A stretch of 64,000 nt of DNA from Clostridium sp. (GTDB lineage Bacteria > Bacillota > Clostridia > Clostridiales > Clostridiaceae): positions 1 through 64,000 of the forward strand of contig NZ_JARHZJ010000044.1 in assembly GCF_029258205.1 (NCBI RefSeq). The letters are read 5' to 3'. Below are positions 15,097 to 24,489 of the stretch, one piece after another. Each line of letters opens with the position of its first letter. The stretch's first letter is position 1. The notes below the pieces were generated by a model. It saw only the letters and a program-made list of their open reading frames with translations, searched no databases and was not told the origin of the DNA. Made by a program: the position numbers and the translations under genes.

Positions 15097-15813
15097 TTAA
15101 GCATTAAATCTATGTATTATATTTTTTTCAAATTCTTCTACTTTAATTCTTTCAATAAGCTCTGCTAGTCTTTCTTTTTCATTAGCAAACTCATTATAAT
15201 AATCTATAGTACATTCTAAAAGTTTAAATAGTTCTTCTTCCTTGAATCTTCTCTTCATAGGCTCTGCCTTTCTAGCTTTTCTTCCAGCTCTTCCACCTAT
15301 AAAAACTAAAAATTCTACTTCCTTACTTTCTGAATTAATAGTTGGTATAATACCAAAGTCATTACTTTGGGCTTTGCCATAACTATTTATACATCCAAAA
15401 ACTCCAATTTTAAATTTTGCTGGAACCTTTCTTCCTAAAAACTTATCTTCAAATAATTCAGCAATTTTTCTTGTATCAACAAGTCCATGTTTACAAACAG
15501 TCCCTTTACATGAAACAACAGCTCTAACAGTTTTTCCTGCTCCACCAATTCTAAGCCCTTTTTTTCTTGATATTTCTACTACTTTATCTATATCTTCTTC
15601 CTTTATATAAGGTATTTCTATAGTTAATCTACTAGTTAAACTTAATTCTCCATTTCCATATTCTTTAGCAATCTCAGATAAAGCAATCATCTCTTCTGCT
15701 TTAAAATATCCAACTTTACTTAAAAACCTTATAGCATAGAATTCTTCTTGCTTTTGGTTTAATATACCTTTAGCTTTTAATATTTGTTTTTCTTCTACTG
15801 TTAATTTATCCAT
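15097..15813 (-). CDS. Nitrite/sulfite reductase-like siroheme/4Fe-4S protein, degenerate cluster site
   Basis: 238 aa. An N-terminal NIR_SIR ferredoxin-like half domain (about 15-90, ELSLTSRLTIEIPYI) is followed by the 4Fe-4S/siroheme domain with VVSCKGTVCKHGLVDT (about 103-118) and GVFGCINSYGKAQSNDFGII (about 138-157). In small clostridial relatives the second motif is GCPNSCGKA with C-x3-C; here the last Cys is Tyr and the Pro is Ile, so only three of four cluster ligands remain. The protein may bind an altered cluster or have lost redox function. The rest of the frame is intact. SD AGGAG before ATG 15813. Confidence 0.75.
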   Translation of the reverse strand: MDKLTVEEKQILKAKGILNQKQEEFYAIRFLSKVGYFKAEEMIALSEIAKEYGNGELSLTSRLTIEIPYIKEEDIDKVVEISRKKGLRIGGAGKTVRAVVSCKGTVCKHGLVDTRKIAELFEDKFLGRKVPAKFKIGVFGCINSYGKAQSNDFGIIPTINSESKEVEFLVFIGGRAGRKARKAEPMKRRFKEEELFKLLECTIDYYNEFANEKERLAELIERIKVEEFEKNIIHRFNA

Positions 15814-16443
15814 TTATAATCTCCTATTAAATAATGTACAATTATGAACAACTATTTTATATATTTATTATAATCTTTAAACATAAATAACAAATATACT
15901 TTTTATTTAGAATTTGCATAAGTAATTACTTATTAAAATTTTCAAAAACGTTAGTATAATTAAAATATTCTCAGAACTCCCTTAACATTTTATTCAATAA
16001 GTTAACGGATAATATTTATAAATTAATACACTTATTATTAATTTAAGTCATACTTTGTGATACTTTAAACTACAGTATCTGTAAATTTTAAGTATAAAAT
16101 TACTTACTAATTCTAAACTTATAAAAAAAGAGTGTATTGAGAAAACTAAAAATAGTTTATAAATATATATTATTTAAAATTAAAAGTAATTATTTAAATA
16201 AAAATAGCCAAGATTTAAAGGTTGACTGTTTTTTTACATCTTATTTATCTTAAATAAATTCTTTAATTAAATTACACTTAGCATTATGCTCTAAAAGCAT
16301 ATTATTATATCAAACACAAATACCGTCAGGAAGTCAATGCATTCTTACTAAATTTTACTTTTTCAAAAAATTACTAACTATTTATAAAACTAAATGATAA
16401 AATATTAAGGAAGTATAATTTTTACACGAAAGATGGTGTTGTT
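15814..16443. other. Gene-free 630-bp interval
   Basis: No frame, RNA family or repeat is evident. A weak imperfect hairpin (AGCCAA/TTGACT) followed by seven T lies near 16206-16238 and could be a terminator-like relic. The segment from 16250 to 16350 has higher complexity than the flanks and may be decayed coding DNA, but I cannot identify it. Confidence 0.4.
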
Positions 16444-17598
16444 TTGAAAGCAAATTTTTTTATTCCAAAATATATGATGACATTTAAATGCATAGGTCCT
16501 AATTGCACTGATACCTGTTGTGCCGGTTGGGATATTAACATAGATGAAAATACATTTAAGAAGTATGAAAATGATAAAGGAAAGCTAAAAGAATTAATAA
16601 ATGGAAAATACCTAAAAAACTCTGATTCAGATAATTCATTTAATTATGGATTTATGAAAATAACAAAAAATAATAAATGTCCATTTTTAAATGAAAACTT
16701 ACTCTGTGAAATCCATGATAAATGTGGAGAAGAAAATTTATCTATAACCTGCAGAAGATATCCGAGAGTTTTTAACATTATAGATGATATATACGAGAAA
16801 AGTGGACTTCCTTCCTGTCAAGAAATTTGTTCTAAAGCTTTTTTAAACAAAGAAAAAATGGAATTTATAGAAATAGAAGAAGAACTTGATGAAGATTCTA
16901 TAGAAATACATAGAGTAATAGATACTGAAGCTTTTATAGATTCAGATAATTTAATTCAGTACTTTTGGGATATAAGAATTATATCAATAAATATTATACA
17001 AAACAGAAATTTTTCTATTGAAGAGAGACTAAGTATATTAAAAGCCTTTCATAAAAATCTAGAATCTCTAAAAAATGAAGAAAACTTTTGTGAAATTGAA
17101 GATTTACTTGAAAAAATCAATGAAGATCCATCACATATAACTCAATTTATTGATTCTAACATAGCTTCTCCAATTAGTATTACTAATAACTTTTTTAAGA
17201 TTATATTAAATAAAAATCTTTTAAGAAAAGTCATTGGTACTAGGTTAAAAATCTTGTTATCAGATTTAAATAATAATCAAAATTTATTTGATAATATACA
17301 TAAATACGACTTAAAATCATTAGATAATTACTTTAATCAATACTCATATATATTTGAAAATTACTTAGTAAATCAAATTTTCAAGGATATAATCCCGTTT
17401 AATACAGATGGAAATTTAAATGAAAGTATTGATAAGCTTATAAATACTTATAAACTAATAAAAAGCTATTTAATACTTTGGAATATCTCATCCAAAAATG
17501 AAATTTCAGAAAAAAATATAATATATGTAATTCAAGCTTTAAGTAAAGACTTAGAACATAATAAAGTATTTAACGATATTTTAACTCATAATTTTTAA
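16444..17598 (+). CDS. fliB: FliB-family flagellin lysine-N-methylase
   Basis: 384 aa. The N-terminal region has the Cys-rich signature of FliB/YkgJ-type proteins: MTFKCIGPNCTDTCCAGW (about 12-29), then CPFLNENLLCEIHDKCGE (about 79-96), and SITCRRYPRVFN. These cysteines probably bind an Fe-S or zinc centre. In Salmonella FliB methylates lysines of flagellin. The C-terminal 250 residues are helical and poorly conserved. No flagellar genes occur in this window; if the host is C. perfringens, which lacks flagella, the natural substrate must be another surface protein. The gene starts with TTG at 16444; the upstream GATGGTG is a weak SD. Confidence 0.75.
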   Translation: MKANFFIPKYMMTFKCIGPNCTDTCCAGWDINIDENTFKKYENDKGKLKELINGKYLKNSDSDNSFNYGFMKITKNNKCPFLNENLLCEIHDKCGEENLSITCRRYPRVFNIIDDIYEKSGLPSCQEICSKAFLNKEKMEFIEIEEELDEDSIEIHRVIDTEAFIDSDNLIQYFWDIRIISINIIQNRNFSIEERLSILKAFHKNLESLKNEENFCEIEDLLEKINEDPSHITQFIDSNIASPISITNNFFKIILNKNLLRKVIGTRLKILLSDLNNNQNLFDNIHKYDLKSLDNYFNQYSYIFENYLVNQIFKDIIPFNTDGNLNESIDKLINTYKLIKSYLILWNISSKNEISEKNIIYVIQALSKDLEHNKVFNDILTHNF

Positions 17599-17628
17599 AA
17601 TATCTTTACTTAATATAATAAAAAATAA

Positions 17629-17680
17629 AGGAAGTGTATCAAAATATAATAATAAAACTTATTTTTTATACACTCCCTTC
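17629..17680. repeat. Palindromic repeat/terminator, copy 1 of the TGTATCAAAATA family
   Basis: GGAAGTGTAT and ATACACTCCC form the stem; the arm and loop contain GTATCAAAATATAATAA and AAAACTTATTTT, shared almost exactly with the element at 55707-55752. It lies between convergent genes and can act as a bidirectional terminator. Confidence 0.65.
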
Positions 17681-17722
17681 ATTTTAAAAAACATATTTCT
17701 ATAGTTTATCTTAATCTTTATA

Positions 17723-18409
17723 TTATTTTATTAAAACTTTATGTAACTTCTTATTTTTTTTAATAAAATTAGCTGTAATAATAATAAAAACTAATAAAAA
17801 CATAACTGCACTTAATGCACCTATGAAATCGAACTGTTCTAATGCATACTTTCCTAATATTATTTGATAATAAATCCATAAAAATGAAAATACTAAGCCT
17901 GGTGTCCAAAACAACAAATTAAAAACTGGATTTTTCTTTCCAATAATCCACTTCATTTTACCATCTTCTCCACAAGTAGCCTTCATACAAACACCTAATA
18001 AAGCAATTATTAAAATTTGAAATCCTAACATATTGTAATTAATTATATTTAATAGATATTTTTTATCATTTATAATTAAAAGATTATAATCTTCTGAAGA
18101 ATATTTAACTTTCACTTCATCTCCAACAAAGTCAACTAAATCTTTATCAATTTTATTTAAATTTGCAGGAACATCAATCTCTTGCCCATCAACCTTTATT
18201 CTTACAATTGGAATATATGATTTGGATTTATATTTTCCAGAATTAATCTTTTCATCAAAAGTTATTAACTTTCCTGTTGTTTCTACTCCTTTAAATTCCA
18301 GATAACTAATTTTATATAAATCAGATATAATTGAATAAAAAATTACTATAGATACTAAAATTACCACAAACTTTGTAAACCATACTTTTACTTTATTATC
18401 GTATTCCAT
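17723..18409 (-). CDS. DUF3592 family membrane protein
   Basis: 228 aa. A membrane anchor at about 10-27 is followed by the extracytoplasmic beta-rich domain GKLITFDEKINSGKYKSKSY and IPIVRIKVDGQEIDVP, and then by three membrane spans. This is the DUF3592 layout (V-x-Y-x-P-x-V-x-F type strands around 60-120). Function unknown. Good SD AAGGGG. It is a paralog of the protein at 19325-19993; the two flank rluF on the same strand, and this gene starts 14 bp after rluF, so it may be co-transcribed with it. Confidence 0.75.
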   Translation of the reverse strand: MEYDNKVKVWFTKFVVILVSIVIFYSIISDLYKISYLEFKGVETTGKLITFDEKINSGKYKSKSYIPIVRIKVDGQEIDVPANLNKIDKDLVDFVGDEVKVKYSSEDYNLLIINDKKYLLNIINYNMLGFQILIIALLGVCMKATCGEDGKMKWIIGKKNPVFNLLFWTPGLVFSFLWIYYQIILGKYALEQFDFIGALSAVMFLLVFIIITANFIKKNKKLHKVLIK

Positions 18410-18423
18410 TGTTATCCCCTTAA

Positions 18424-19110
18424 CTACTTTATAAGTTTTTCTAAAATCTCAATTTCCTCCCTATTTATATATCTCCACTTTCCATATTCTATGTCTTCAA
18501 GATTTATATTAAGAATTCTAATTCTCTCTAACTTAACTACATTAAATCCAAAAACTTTGCTCATTCTTCTTATTTGTCTATTTAACCCTTGAGTTAATAT
18601 TATTGAATAAGTATTTTCATTTATTCTTTTAACTTTACAAGGTTTTGTTTCTTGTCCTAATATTTCAACACCCTGCTCCATCTTTTCAATAAAATCATCA
18701 TAGAATGGTTGATCTAAGGTTACTATATATTCCTTTTCATGGTTATTTTCTGCTGCTAAAACTTCATTTGCTAAATCCCCATCATTAGTTAAAATTATTA
18801 ATCCTTGCGAATCCTTGTCTAGCCTTCCTATTGGAAAAACATAATCATCTATGCCTAAATAATTTATTATATTATTCTTAACTTCTTCTGCTGCAGTACA
18901 TACAATTCCTACAGGCTTGTTAAGTGCTATATAAATCTTTTCCCTTGGAACTAATGTTTTTCCATCTAAAAGTATTTCATCACTTAATTCAACCCATTGC
19001 CCCTCAATACATGGCTTACCATTAACAATAACTCTTCCCTCTCTAATAATTTTATTAGTTTCTTTTCTAGAGCATATTCCAAAATTGCTAAAAAGCTTAT
19101 TTATTCTCAT
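18424..19110 (-). CDS. rluF: 23S rRNA pseudouridine synthase RluF-like (RsuA/RluB/E/F family)
   Basis: 228 aa. An S4 RNA-binding domain (about 2-45, RINKLFSNFGICSRKETNKI) precedes the pseudouridine synthase domain. The catalytic motif is VFPIGRLDKDSQGLIILTND with Asp in GRLDKDS (about residue 97-104), and the family motif GLNRQIRRMSKVFG is present. It isomerises a uridine in 23S rRNA; assignment to RluF rather than RsuA/RluB rests on overall pattern. The AGGAAGG upstream is about 17 nt from ATG 19110, longer than usual. Confidence 0.85.
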   Translation of the reverse strand: MRINKLFSNFGICSRKETNKIIREGRVIVNGKPCIEGQWVELSDEILLDGKTLVPREKIYIALNKPVGIVCTAAEEVKNNIINYLGIDDYVFPIGRLDKDSQGLIILTNDGDLANEVLAAENNHEKEYIVTLDQPFYDDFIEKMEQGVEILGQETKPCKVKRINENTYSIILTQGLNRQIRRMSKVFGFNVVKLERIRILNINLEDIEYGKWRYINREEIEILEKLIK

Positions 19111-19324
19111 TAGTAATTATAAACATTCCTTCCTAAAATCAAATTATTATTTATATTAGCTTTAAATTAATCCAATTAATTATAACAGTATTAATGAATA
19201 ATTTTCAAAACTAACATACCAGAAAAAATATGTAAAATTGAAAGGAACCAACATAATTTGTCAGTCCCTAAAAAGTCAAGTTAATTAATTGTAAATTAAC
19301 TATTCAAAGAATTTATAATAAAAT

Positions 19325-19993
19325 CTAACCCCAATAATTATTTTTTCTTTTAACAAAATTAACTATTCCAAATAGGTATACTCCTATTATCAATAAAGAT
19401 AATATTAAGGTTCCCGAAGTAAAACCTAACCCATTATATTTTAATGTAATAAAGCCATAGTAAAAACTAAGAAATGTCCCTATAACTCCTGGCAATCCTG
19501 AAATTAAAAATATTATCTTATTCTTTGTAGGAACATCAAAGGTTAACTCTCTTCCCCTATATGTTTCTACAGACATTTGACTTAGCATAACTATTAATAA
19601 AAAAGAACCAACAAATACTAAAGAATTAGATATCTCATATAACCAAAATAATTTATCATCTATTATTACTTTAGATGGAGTATTTTTCAAGTAGCTAACC
19701 TTAACATTTAATCCTATTATATCCAATTCTTCACTTAAAGAATTCATTGTTACAGGAACTTGTAAATTTTCCTTTCCATCAAAAAATTCAATTATAGGAA
19801 CACACTTGTAAGAACTACCTTTTCCGTTTCTGCTACGTCTTTGAATAAAATCATATGCAACTATTTTTGCCTCTGTACTTTCTCCTTTAGCTTTAATATA
19901 CAATAATTCAATGACTGGACTTAAGGAGTTTAAAACAAAAACAACTCCAAATATAAAAAATATTATCCTACTGTTTTTTCTTTCTAATTTCAT
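19325..19993 (-). CDS. DUF3592 family membrane protein (paralog)
   Basis: 222 aa with the same plan as 17723-18409: N-terminal anchor (about 9-27), an extracytoplasmic strand-rich region (ESTEAKIVAYDF and CVPIIEFFDGKENLQVPV), then three hydrophobic segments. Good SD AAAGGGG before ATG 19993. Function unknown. The pair of DUF3592 genes around rluF suggests an old tandem duplication. Confidence 0.75.
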   Translation of the reverse strand: MKLERKNSRIIFFIFGVVFVLNSLSPVIELLYIKAKGESTEAKIVAYDFIQRRSRNGKGSSYKCVPIIEFFDGKENLQVPVTMNSLSEELDIIGLNVKVSYLKNTPSKVIIDDKLFWLYEISNSLVFVGSFLLIVMLSQMSVETYRGRELTFDVPTKNKIIFLISGLPGVIGTFLSFYYGFITLKYNGLGFTSGTLILSLLIIGVYLFGIVNFVKRKNNYWG

Positions 19994-20418
19994 AAAATTC
20001 CCCTTTTTATATTCAACTATAACTTTAATAATATTACTATTTAAATTATATTACCTATAAATTCCTTAGAATTTCCTAAATAATAATTTCTTCATAAGAT
20101 AAAATTATACTTTTTTCTTTAGTAAAAATATTTATTTTAACCAAATTTTAAAAATTAGTTTATCTATTTCAAATAGTAGTTTATAATATAATTATAGTAT
20201 ATTTAAAATTTAATAACATACTTTAGGAACGTATGGTTATACTATAAACTTTTCGAATTTTCTGTTAGCCTGTTTTTATATTGTATTTTTAGAGTAAACA
20301 ACCTTCTTTACTTTAAAAATAATTTGGATGATTTTTATGTATAAATAAGATTTTTAGTCTTATTTATTTAAACTCTCTAACTTGATTTGCCACCAACTAA
20401 AGATAATAGTAAGATTAG
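19994..20418. other. Gene-free interval
   Basis: No frame longer than a few codons. A small hairpin ATAAGA/TCTTAT with a short T run lies near 20344-20368. Nothing else was recognised. Confidence 0.35.
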
Positions 20419-20453
20419 AAAAAGCTAAGATTTTTAAACATCTTAGCTTTTTT
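20419..20453. terminator. Intrinsic terminator of the SNF2 gene
   Basis: AAAAAGCTAAGA pairs with TCTTAGCTTTTTT; it is 15 bp from the stop codon of the minus-strand helicase gene. Confidence 0.85.
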
Positions 20454-20467
20454 CTTTTATTAAATCC

Positions 20468-23400
20468 TTACTTAAATAATTTAATAATTTCCTCTTCCGT
20501 AAGACCTTTTAATCCATTACCATCCATAGTTTTTCCATCCATTAAGCTTTGAATAAGTTCTCTTTTATCTTCCTGCATTAACACTATTTTTTCTTCAATA
20601 GTATCCTTTGCAACTAACTTTATAACTTCAACCTTATTTTCTTGTCCAAATCTATGTGCTCTATCTGTTGCTTGGTCTTCTATAGCTGGATTCCACCAAG
20701 GATCAAAATGTATAACAATGCTAGCAGAAGTTAAATTTAGTCCAACTCCTCCAGCCTTTAAAGATATTAAAAACACCTTAATATTACTATCCTCATTGAA
20801 TTTTTTAACTCTCTCAACTCTCTCCTTAGCAGAAATTCCTCCATCTAAGTACAAATAAGAAATCTCTTCTTTTCTAAATTCTTCTTCTATTTTTTGTAAT
20901 ACTGAAGTAAATTGAGAAAATAATAAAATCTTCTTTCCCGATTCACTAGCACCTTTTACAATTTCTTTTACCACAGTAAGTTTACTACTTCCTCCATTAT
21001 AATTTGGTATAACTATTGAAGGATCTAGACAAATTTCTCTTAATTTTGTCAAATAAGCAAATAAATTAATTTTATTTCTTTCACTCTTTTCAAAACTTTT
21101 ATTTTCATTTAATTGAGATTTTATTGCCTTTACATATGAACTATATAACTGTTTTTGTTTTCCTTTCATCTCTACTAAATATTTTTTCTCAAGTTTTTCT
21201 GGAAGTTCACCTAAAACATCTTCCTTAAGTCTTCTTAAAATAAAAGGTGTTATTAATGACTTTAATTCACTTAAATTGCTTTCATCTAAAATAAATCTTT
21301 CTCTAAATCTCTCTTTAGTAAATAAATATCCAGGCATAACAAAATCAAATATTGACCAAAGTTCCATCAAATTATTTTCTATAGGAGTTCCAGTTAAGGC
21401 AATATTGCATCTTGATTTAATATTTTTAACAGATAAAGTTGCTTGTGCTAATGGATTCTTTATGTTCTGAGCCTCATCTATTATACAATAATCAAAACTT
21501 AAGTTTTCATAGGCTTTTTCGTCATTCTTTAAAGTTCCATATGTAGTTAATAAAATATCATATTTTTCATAGGACTTTTTTTTAAAATTAGCATCTTCTA
21601 TCTTAATACCGCGGCTCCTTTTAAAATCATTTAAAACCTTATCTCTCTTAGATTTACTACCATGGACTAATCCAACTCTTATGCTTGGAGCAAACTTTTT
21701 AAACTCATCCATCCAGTTATATATAACTGAAGTTGGAACAACTACTATGCTTTTGCTTTTTTTCTGAGATAATAAAAAGGCTATTATTTGAAGGGTTTTA
21801 CCAAGTCCCATATCATCTGCTAAAACTCCACCAAAACCCAAATCAGTAATTTCATTAATCCATTTAAATCCCTCTTTTTGATAAGGTCTAAGTTCTGCAT
21901 TTAAAGCCTTTGGAACAAGCTTTCTCTTAAAGTCTTTATTTAGAAGCTTTCTAACTATTTCTTGAAGAACATTTCCACCCTTTATAAAGGAAAGATTTCT
22001 ATCTTTTAATTTTTCTTGAATATATAAAACCTTACTCTTATCTATATAAACTTCATTAGCTTTTATATTTTCTAATCCTAAATCCTCTAAAAGATTTAAA
22101 AAGTTTACTATACCAGTGTCTTCTAAATCTAAATAAACCTTCTTAGTTCTATAAAAAATATCTCCCTTTTTCATAGCCTCTATACTTTCTCTAAGTTCTC
22201 CTAATTCAAAATCTCCAAAGTCAAACTTAAGCTTATAAAAATTGTCTAATTCTATAAGTTCTGACGAAATAAGTGACGAATCTAAAACCTTAAACTCAAT
22301 CAATTCTTCAGATAATAAAACCTCTCCAAAGCCCTTTAGCCTTTTAATTCCCTTAGAGAAAAGTTCATACATTTCATCTTCATTTCCTATAAAACAAAAA
22401 TCTTCATCTCTCTTTATGAACTTAAATCTTTCAAGTTGAAATTCTATATACTTCTCATTTTTTAGATCTCTTAAAAAATTATTGTCTTTCTCATCTCTTA
22501 TTAAATCAATTATGTATCCACAATAATCAATTTTTACATTACAATAAATTTCCCCATTATTTTTATATAAAGTAAAGGTTGTTTTCATAAGTTTTTCTTT
22601 AAAAACTCTAACATTTTCATCTAGAACTATATTCTTACTTATATTCTTCAGTTCTTCTAATAGTTTTCTTAGATTCTCTAAACTCTTCTTATATATAATT
22701 ATATTATTTTTAAGAAAAAATTTATGAATTGGAATATAGTATTCTAACTGCCTCTTCCTTGGAAGATATAAATTTCTATCAAAAAACATCACATCTCCTG
22801 AGTTATTTAAAATAACAGGAAACTTCTTATGATGACTTAATATAAATCCTTCTTTACCTTCCTTTAAAGTCAATGCCACTGGAACATTTTCCTTTTTCAC
22901 CTTAACCTCATAATTAATTGAGTTGAAATTAAAATTTATTTTCTTATTTTCATCAATTAATTTTAGAAAATTCTTTAGATTATTTTGTTTAAGTCTTAAA
23001 TATTTTCCATTAATAATTTCTTTATGACTTGCTACAAATTGAAACACTTTTTTATCTTCTTCTAAAAATTCATCTCTTAATGGATTATAAGTAAATCTAT
23101 CATTAAATTTCAAAGACTTTTTCAAGCTATTTTTATATAAAAAATCTTTTAAATCAAGTATTAAATTTAAATTTCCTACACCAATTCTAAATTCACAGTT
23201 AAATAAATTAATTCCATTTTTCACCATATGCTTAATATTTATATCTAAGGATAAAAATCTTTTTTCTTTCCCTTTATATTCCTCATTTTTATCTTTAACT
23301 AATTCAGAACTATTATTACTTTTTAATTTATTATTTTGCATCTTCTTCTTTGCTAATGAATAAAAAACATCATTAGTTGCAGAAATGTGTTTACACACAT

Positions 23401-23677
23401 AATTTTTTATATGCTTACTATTCTCTTTAAATGTTTCACAACTACAATTAATTCCTATAATATCACTATTTTTCATATTTATTTTTATGTGTGTATTATA
23501 ATACCAGTTTTTATCATCATTTAATACACTTCCATAAATATGATAAATCCCCTCTATACTCTTGCCTTTAACATCTTTAACATATGATTCCTTAATTAAC
23601 TTTTTACCTTGTTCTCTAGTAAAACTGGAAGTTCGCCTTACTAAACTCTTGATAAAAACATCTAAGTCCAAATACAT
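20468..23677 (-). CDS. SNF2-family ATPase/helicase with SWIM zinc finger
   Basis: 1069 aa. The N-terminus has a SWIM finger, CxCx14CxH (NCSCETF...YVCKHI, near residues 78-97), then a long SNF2-helicase-associated region. The SNF2 core begins near 600 with Walker A GVLADDMGLGKTLQ (about 620), DEAQ box IIDEAQNIKN (about 735) and helicase C-terminal motifs LYLDGGISAKERVE and DPWWNPAIEDQATDRAHRFGQ. These are dsDNA translocases of the bacterial HepA/SNF2 group; the cellular role is unknown, and no DISARM, phage-defence or methylase genes lie next to it. The longer frame opens at 23695, but AAGGAGG lies inside it; ATG 23677 is 3-5 nt downstream and is preferred. Confidence 0.9.
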   Translation of the reverse strand: MYLDLDVFIKSLVRRTSSFTREQGKKLIKESYVKDVKGKSIEGIYHIYGSVLNDDKNWYYNTHIKINMKNSDIIGINCSCETFKENSKHIKNYVCKHISATNDVFYSLAKKKMQNNKLKSNNSSELVKDKNEEYKGKEKRFLSLDINIKHMVKNGINLFNCEFRIGVGNLNLILDLKDFLYKNSLKKSLKFNDRFTYNPLRDEFLEEDKKVFQFVASHKEIINGKYLRLKQNNLKNFLKLIDENKKINFNFNSINYEVKVKKENVPVALTLKEGKEGFILSHHKKFPVILNNSGDVMFFDRNLYLPRKRQLEYYIPIHKFFLKNNIIIYKKSLENLRKLLEELKNISKNIVLDENVRVFKEKLMKTTFTLYKNNGEIYCNVKIDYCGYIIDLIRDEKDNNFLRDLKNEKYIEFQLERFKFIKRDEDFCFIGNEDEMYELFSKGIKRLKGFGEVLLSEELIEFKVLDSSLISSELIELDNFYKLKFDFGDFELGELRESIEAMKKGDIFYRTKKVYLDLEDTGIVNFLNLLEDLGLENIKANEVYIDKSKVLYIQEKLKDRNLSFIKGGNVLQEIVRKLLNKDFKRKLVPKALNAELRPYQKEGFKWINEITDLGFGGVLADDMGLGKTLQIIAFLLSQKKSKSIVVVPTSVIYNWMDEFKKFAPSIRVGLVHGSKSKRDKVLNDFKRSRGIKIEDANFKKKSYEKYDILLTTYGTLKNDEKAYENLSFDYCIIDEAQNIKNPLAQATLSVKNIKSRCNIALTGTPIENNLMELWSIFDFVMPGYLFTKERFRERFILDESNLSELKSLITPFILRRLKEDVLGELPEKLEKKYLVEMKGKQKQLYSSYVKAIKSQLNENKSFEKSERNKINLFAYLTKLREICLDPSIVIPNYNGGSSKLTVVKEIVKGASESGKKILLFSQFTSVLQKIEEEFRKEEISYLYLDGGISAKERVERVKKFNEDSNIKVFLISLKAGGVGLNLTSASIVIHFDPWWNPAIEDQATDRAHRFGQENKVEVIKLVAKDTIEEKIVLMQEDKRELIQSLMDGKTMDGNGLKGLTEEEIIKLFK

Positions 23678-23854
23678 ATCCCTCCTTATTTTCAATTTCT
23701 AACATAATTACAAATTCTACTCCACTTAAGTTTTAATTTTTCAGTACTTAGTTTTCTATCTATATCTATTAAAACTACACCTCCTTTAATTTTCTTCAAC
23801 TTATTGGAATTAAATGTATTTAATTCTTTATATAAGGACATTTTGCTTTATATA

Positions 23855-23962
23855 CTAAGATTTTTTTGTAGGAATACATCCTACGTTTATACATATTCCA
23901 CCATATATCTTATCTGACTTTCCTATTAAAGCAACTTTTTTATCTAAGTAACTAGAAATGTT
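23855..23962 (-). pseudogene. Remnant of a pyridine nucleotide-disulfide oxidoreductase
   Basis: The minus strand reads KKVALIGKSDKIYGG then ICINVGCIPTKKS before a TAG stop. This is the redox-active disulfide motif GGTCxNxGCIPTK of the mercuric reductase/lipoamide dehydrogenase family together with the preceding VALIEK strand. Weaker traces of the FAD-binding N-terminus in other frames extend to about 24090, and frameshifts and stops follow downstream. Only the first tenth of the gene is recognisable. Confidence 0.75.
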
Positions 23963-24152
23963 TTCTAACCTTCTCCAAATTCTATTGTAATATATTCATA
24001 TTTATTCTTTTCTCTGCCTCCAAACTATTTATAATAAAATTGCTTTTAAACTTAAAATCATAATTCATTAAGTTAATTTGATTTTATCAACTTATATTGG
24101 TTTAAACAATCAGGTAATTTTTAGTCATCATACATTAAATAAATATATAAAA

Positions 24153-24180
24153 AAATAAGGATAGATAAACTATCCTTATT
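24153..24180. terminator. Hairpin terminator
   Basis: AATAAGGATAG/CTATCCTTATT with a 5-nt loop, stranded between two gene remnants. Confidence 0.6.
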
Positions 24181-24289
24181 AAAGAATATCGCCTTTGTCA
24201 ACACTCTATAAGCTACACATAAATGTTTAGCTTTCCAATATACTTAATATATTTTCTTTTATAATTTGTACAAAAACTAAAGAAATGCA

Positions 24290-24450
24290 TTTTGGTGTCA
24301 ATATCTCTGACACCAAAATTAAAACTTATTTAGGCTACATTCAAAATATTAAATTATATCTCATTAGAAGTATTATAATCAAGAGCTAAATGCAATCTTT
24401 TACTATTAACTCTTATAAGAAACTCTTCCTTGTTAGATAAAACTTGTCCA
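24290..24450 (-). pseudogene. Remnant of IS3-family transposase end (OrfB C-terminus plus hairpin)
   Basis: The minus strand reads KEEFLIRVNSKRLHLALDYN followed by TSNEI and a stop. This matches the conserved C-terminal end of IS3-type OrfB (YNNKRLHSALGYxTPNE). Beyond it is a 10-bp inverted repeat TTTTGGTGTC/GACACCAAAA (24290-24318), plausibly the terminal structure of the element. No other part of the IS is present. Confidence 0.6.
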
Positions 24451-24489
24451 CTATTTTATACTAATATCTTACATACATTGTTTAAAATT

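Noticed and set aside
20468-23677. SNF2 helicase considered as part of a DISARM-like or other phage-defence island
   Set aside because: No methylase, DUF1998, nuclease or phospholipase D gene lies near it; stand-alone SWIM-SNF2 proteins are common in clostridia.
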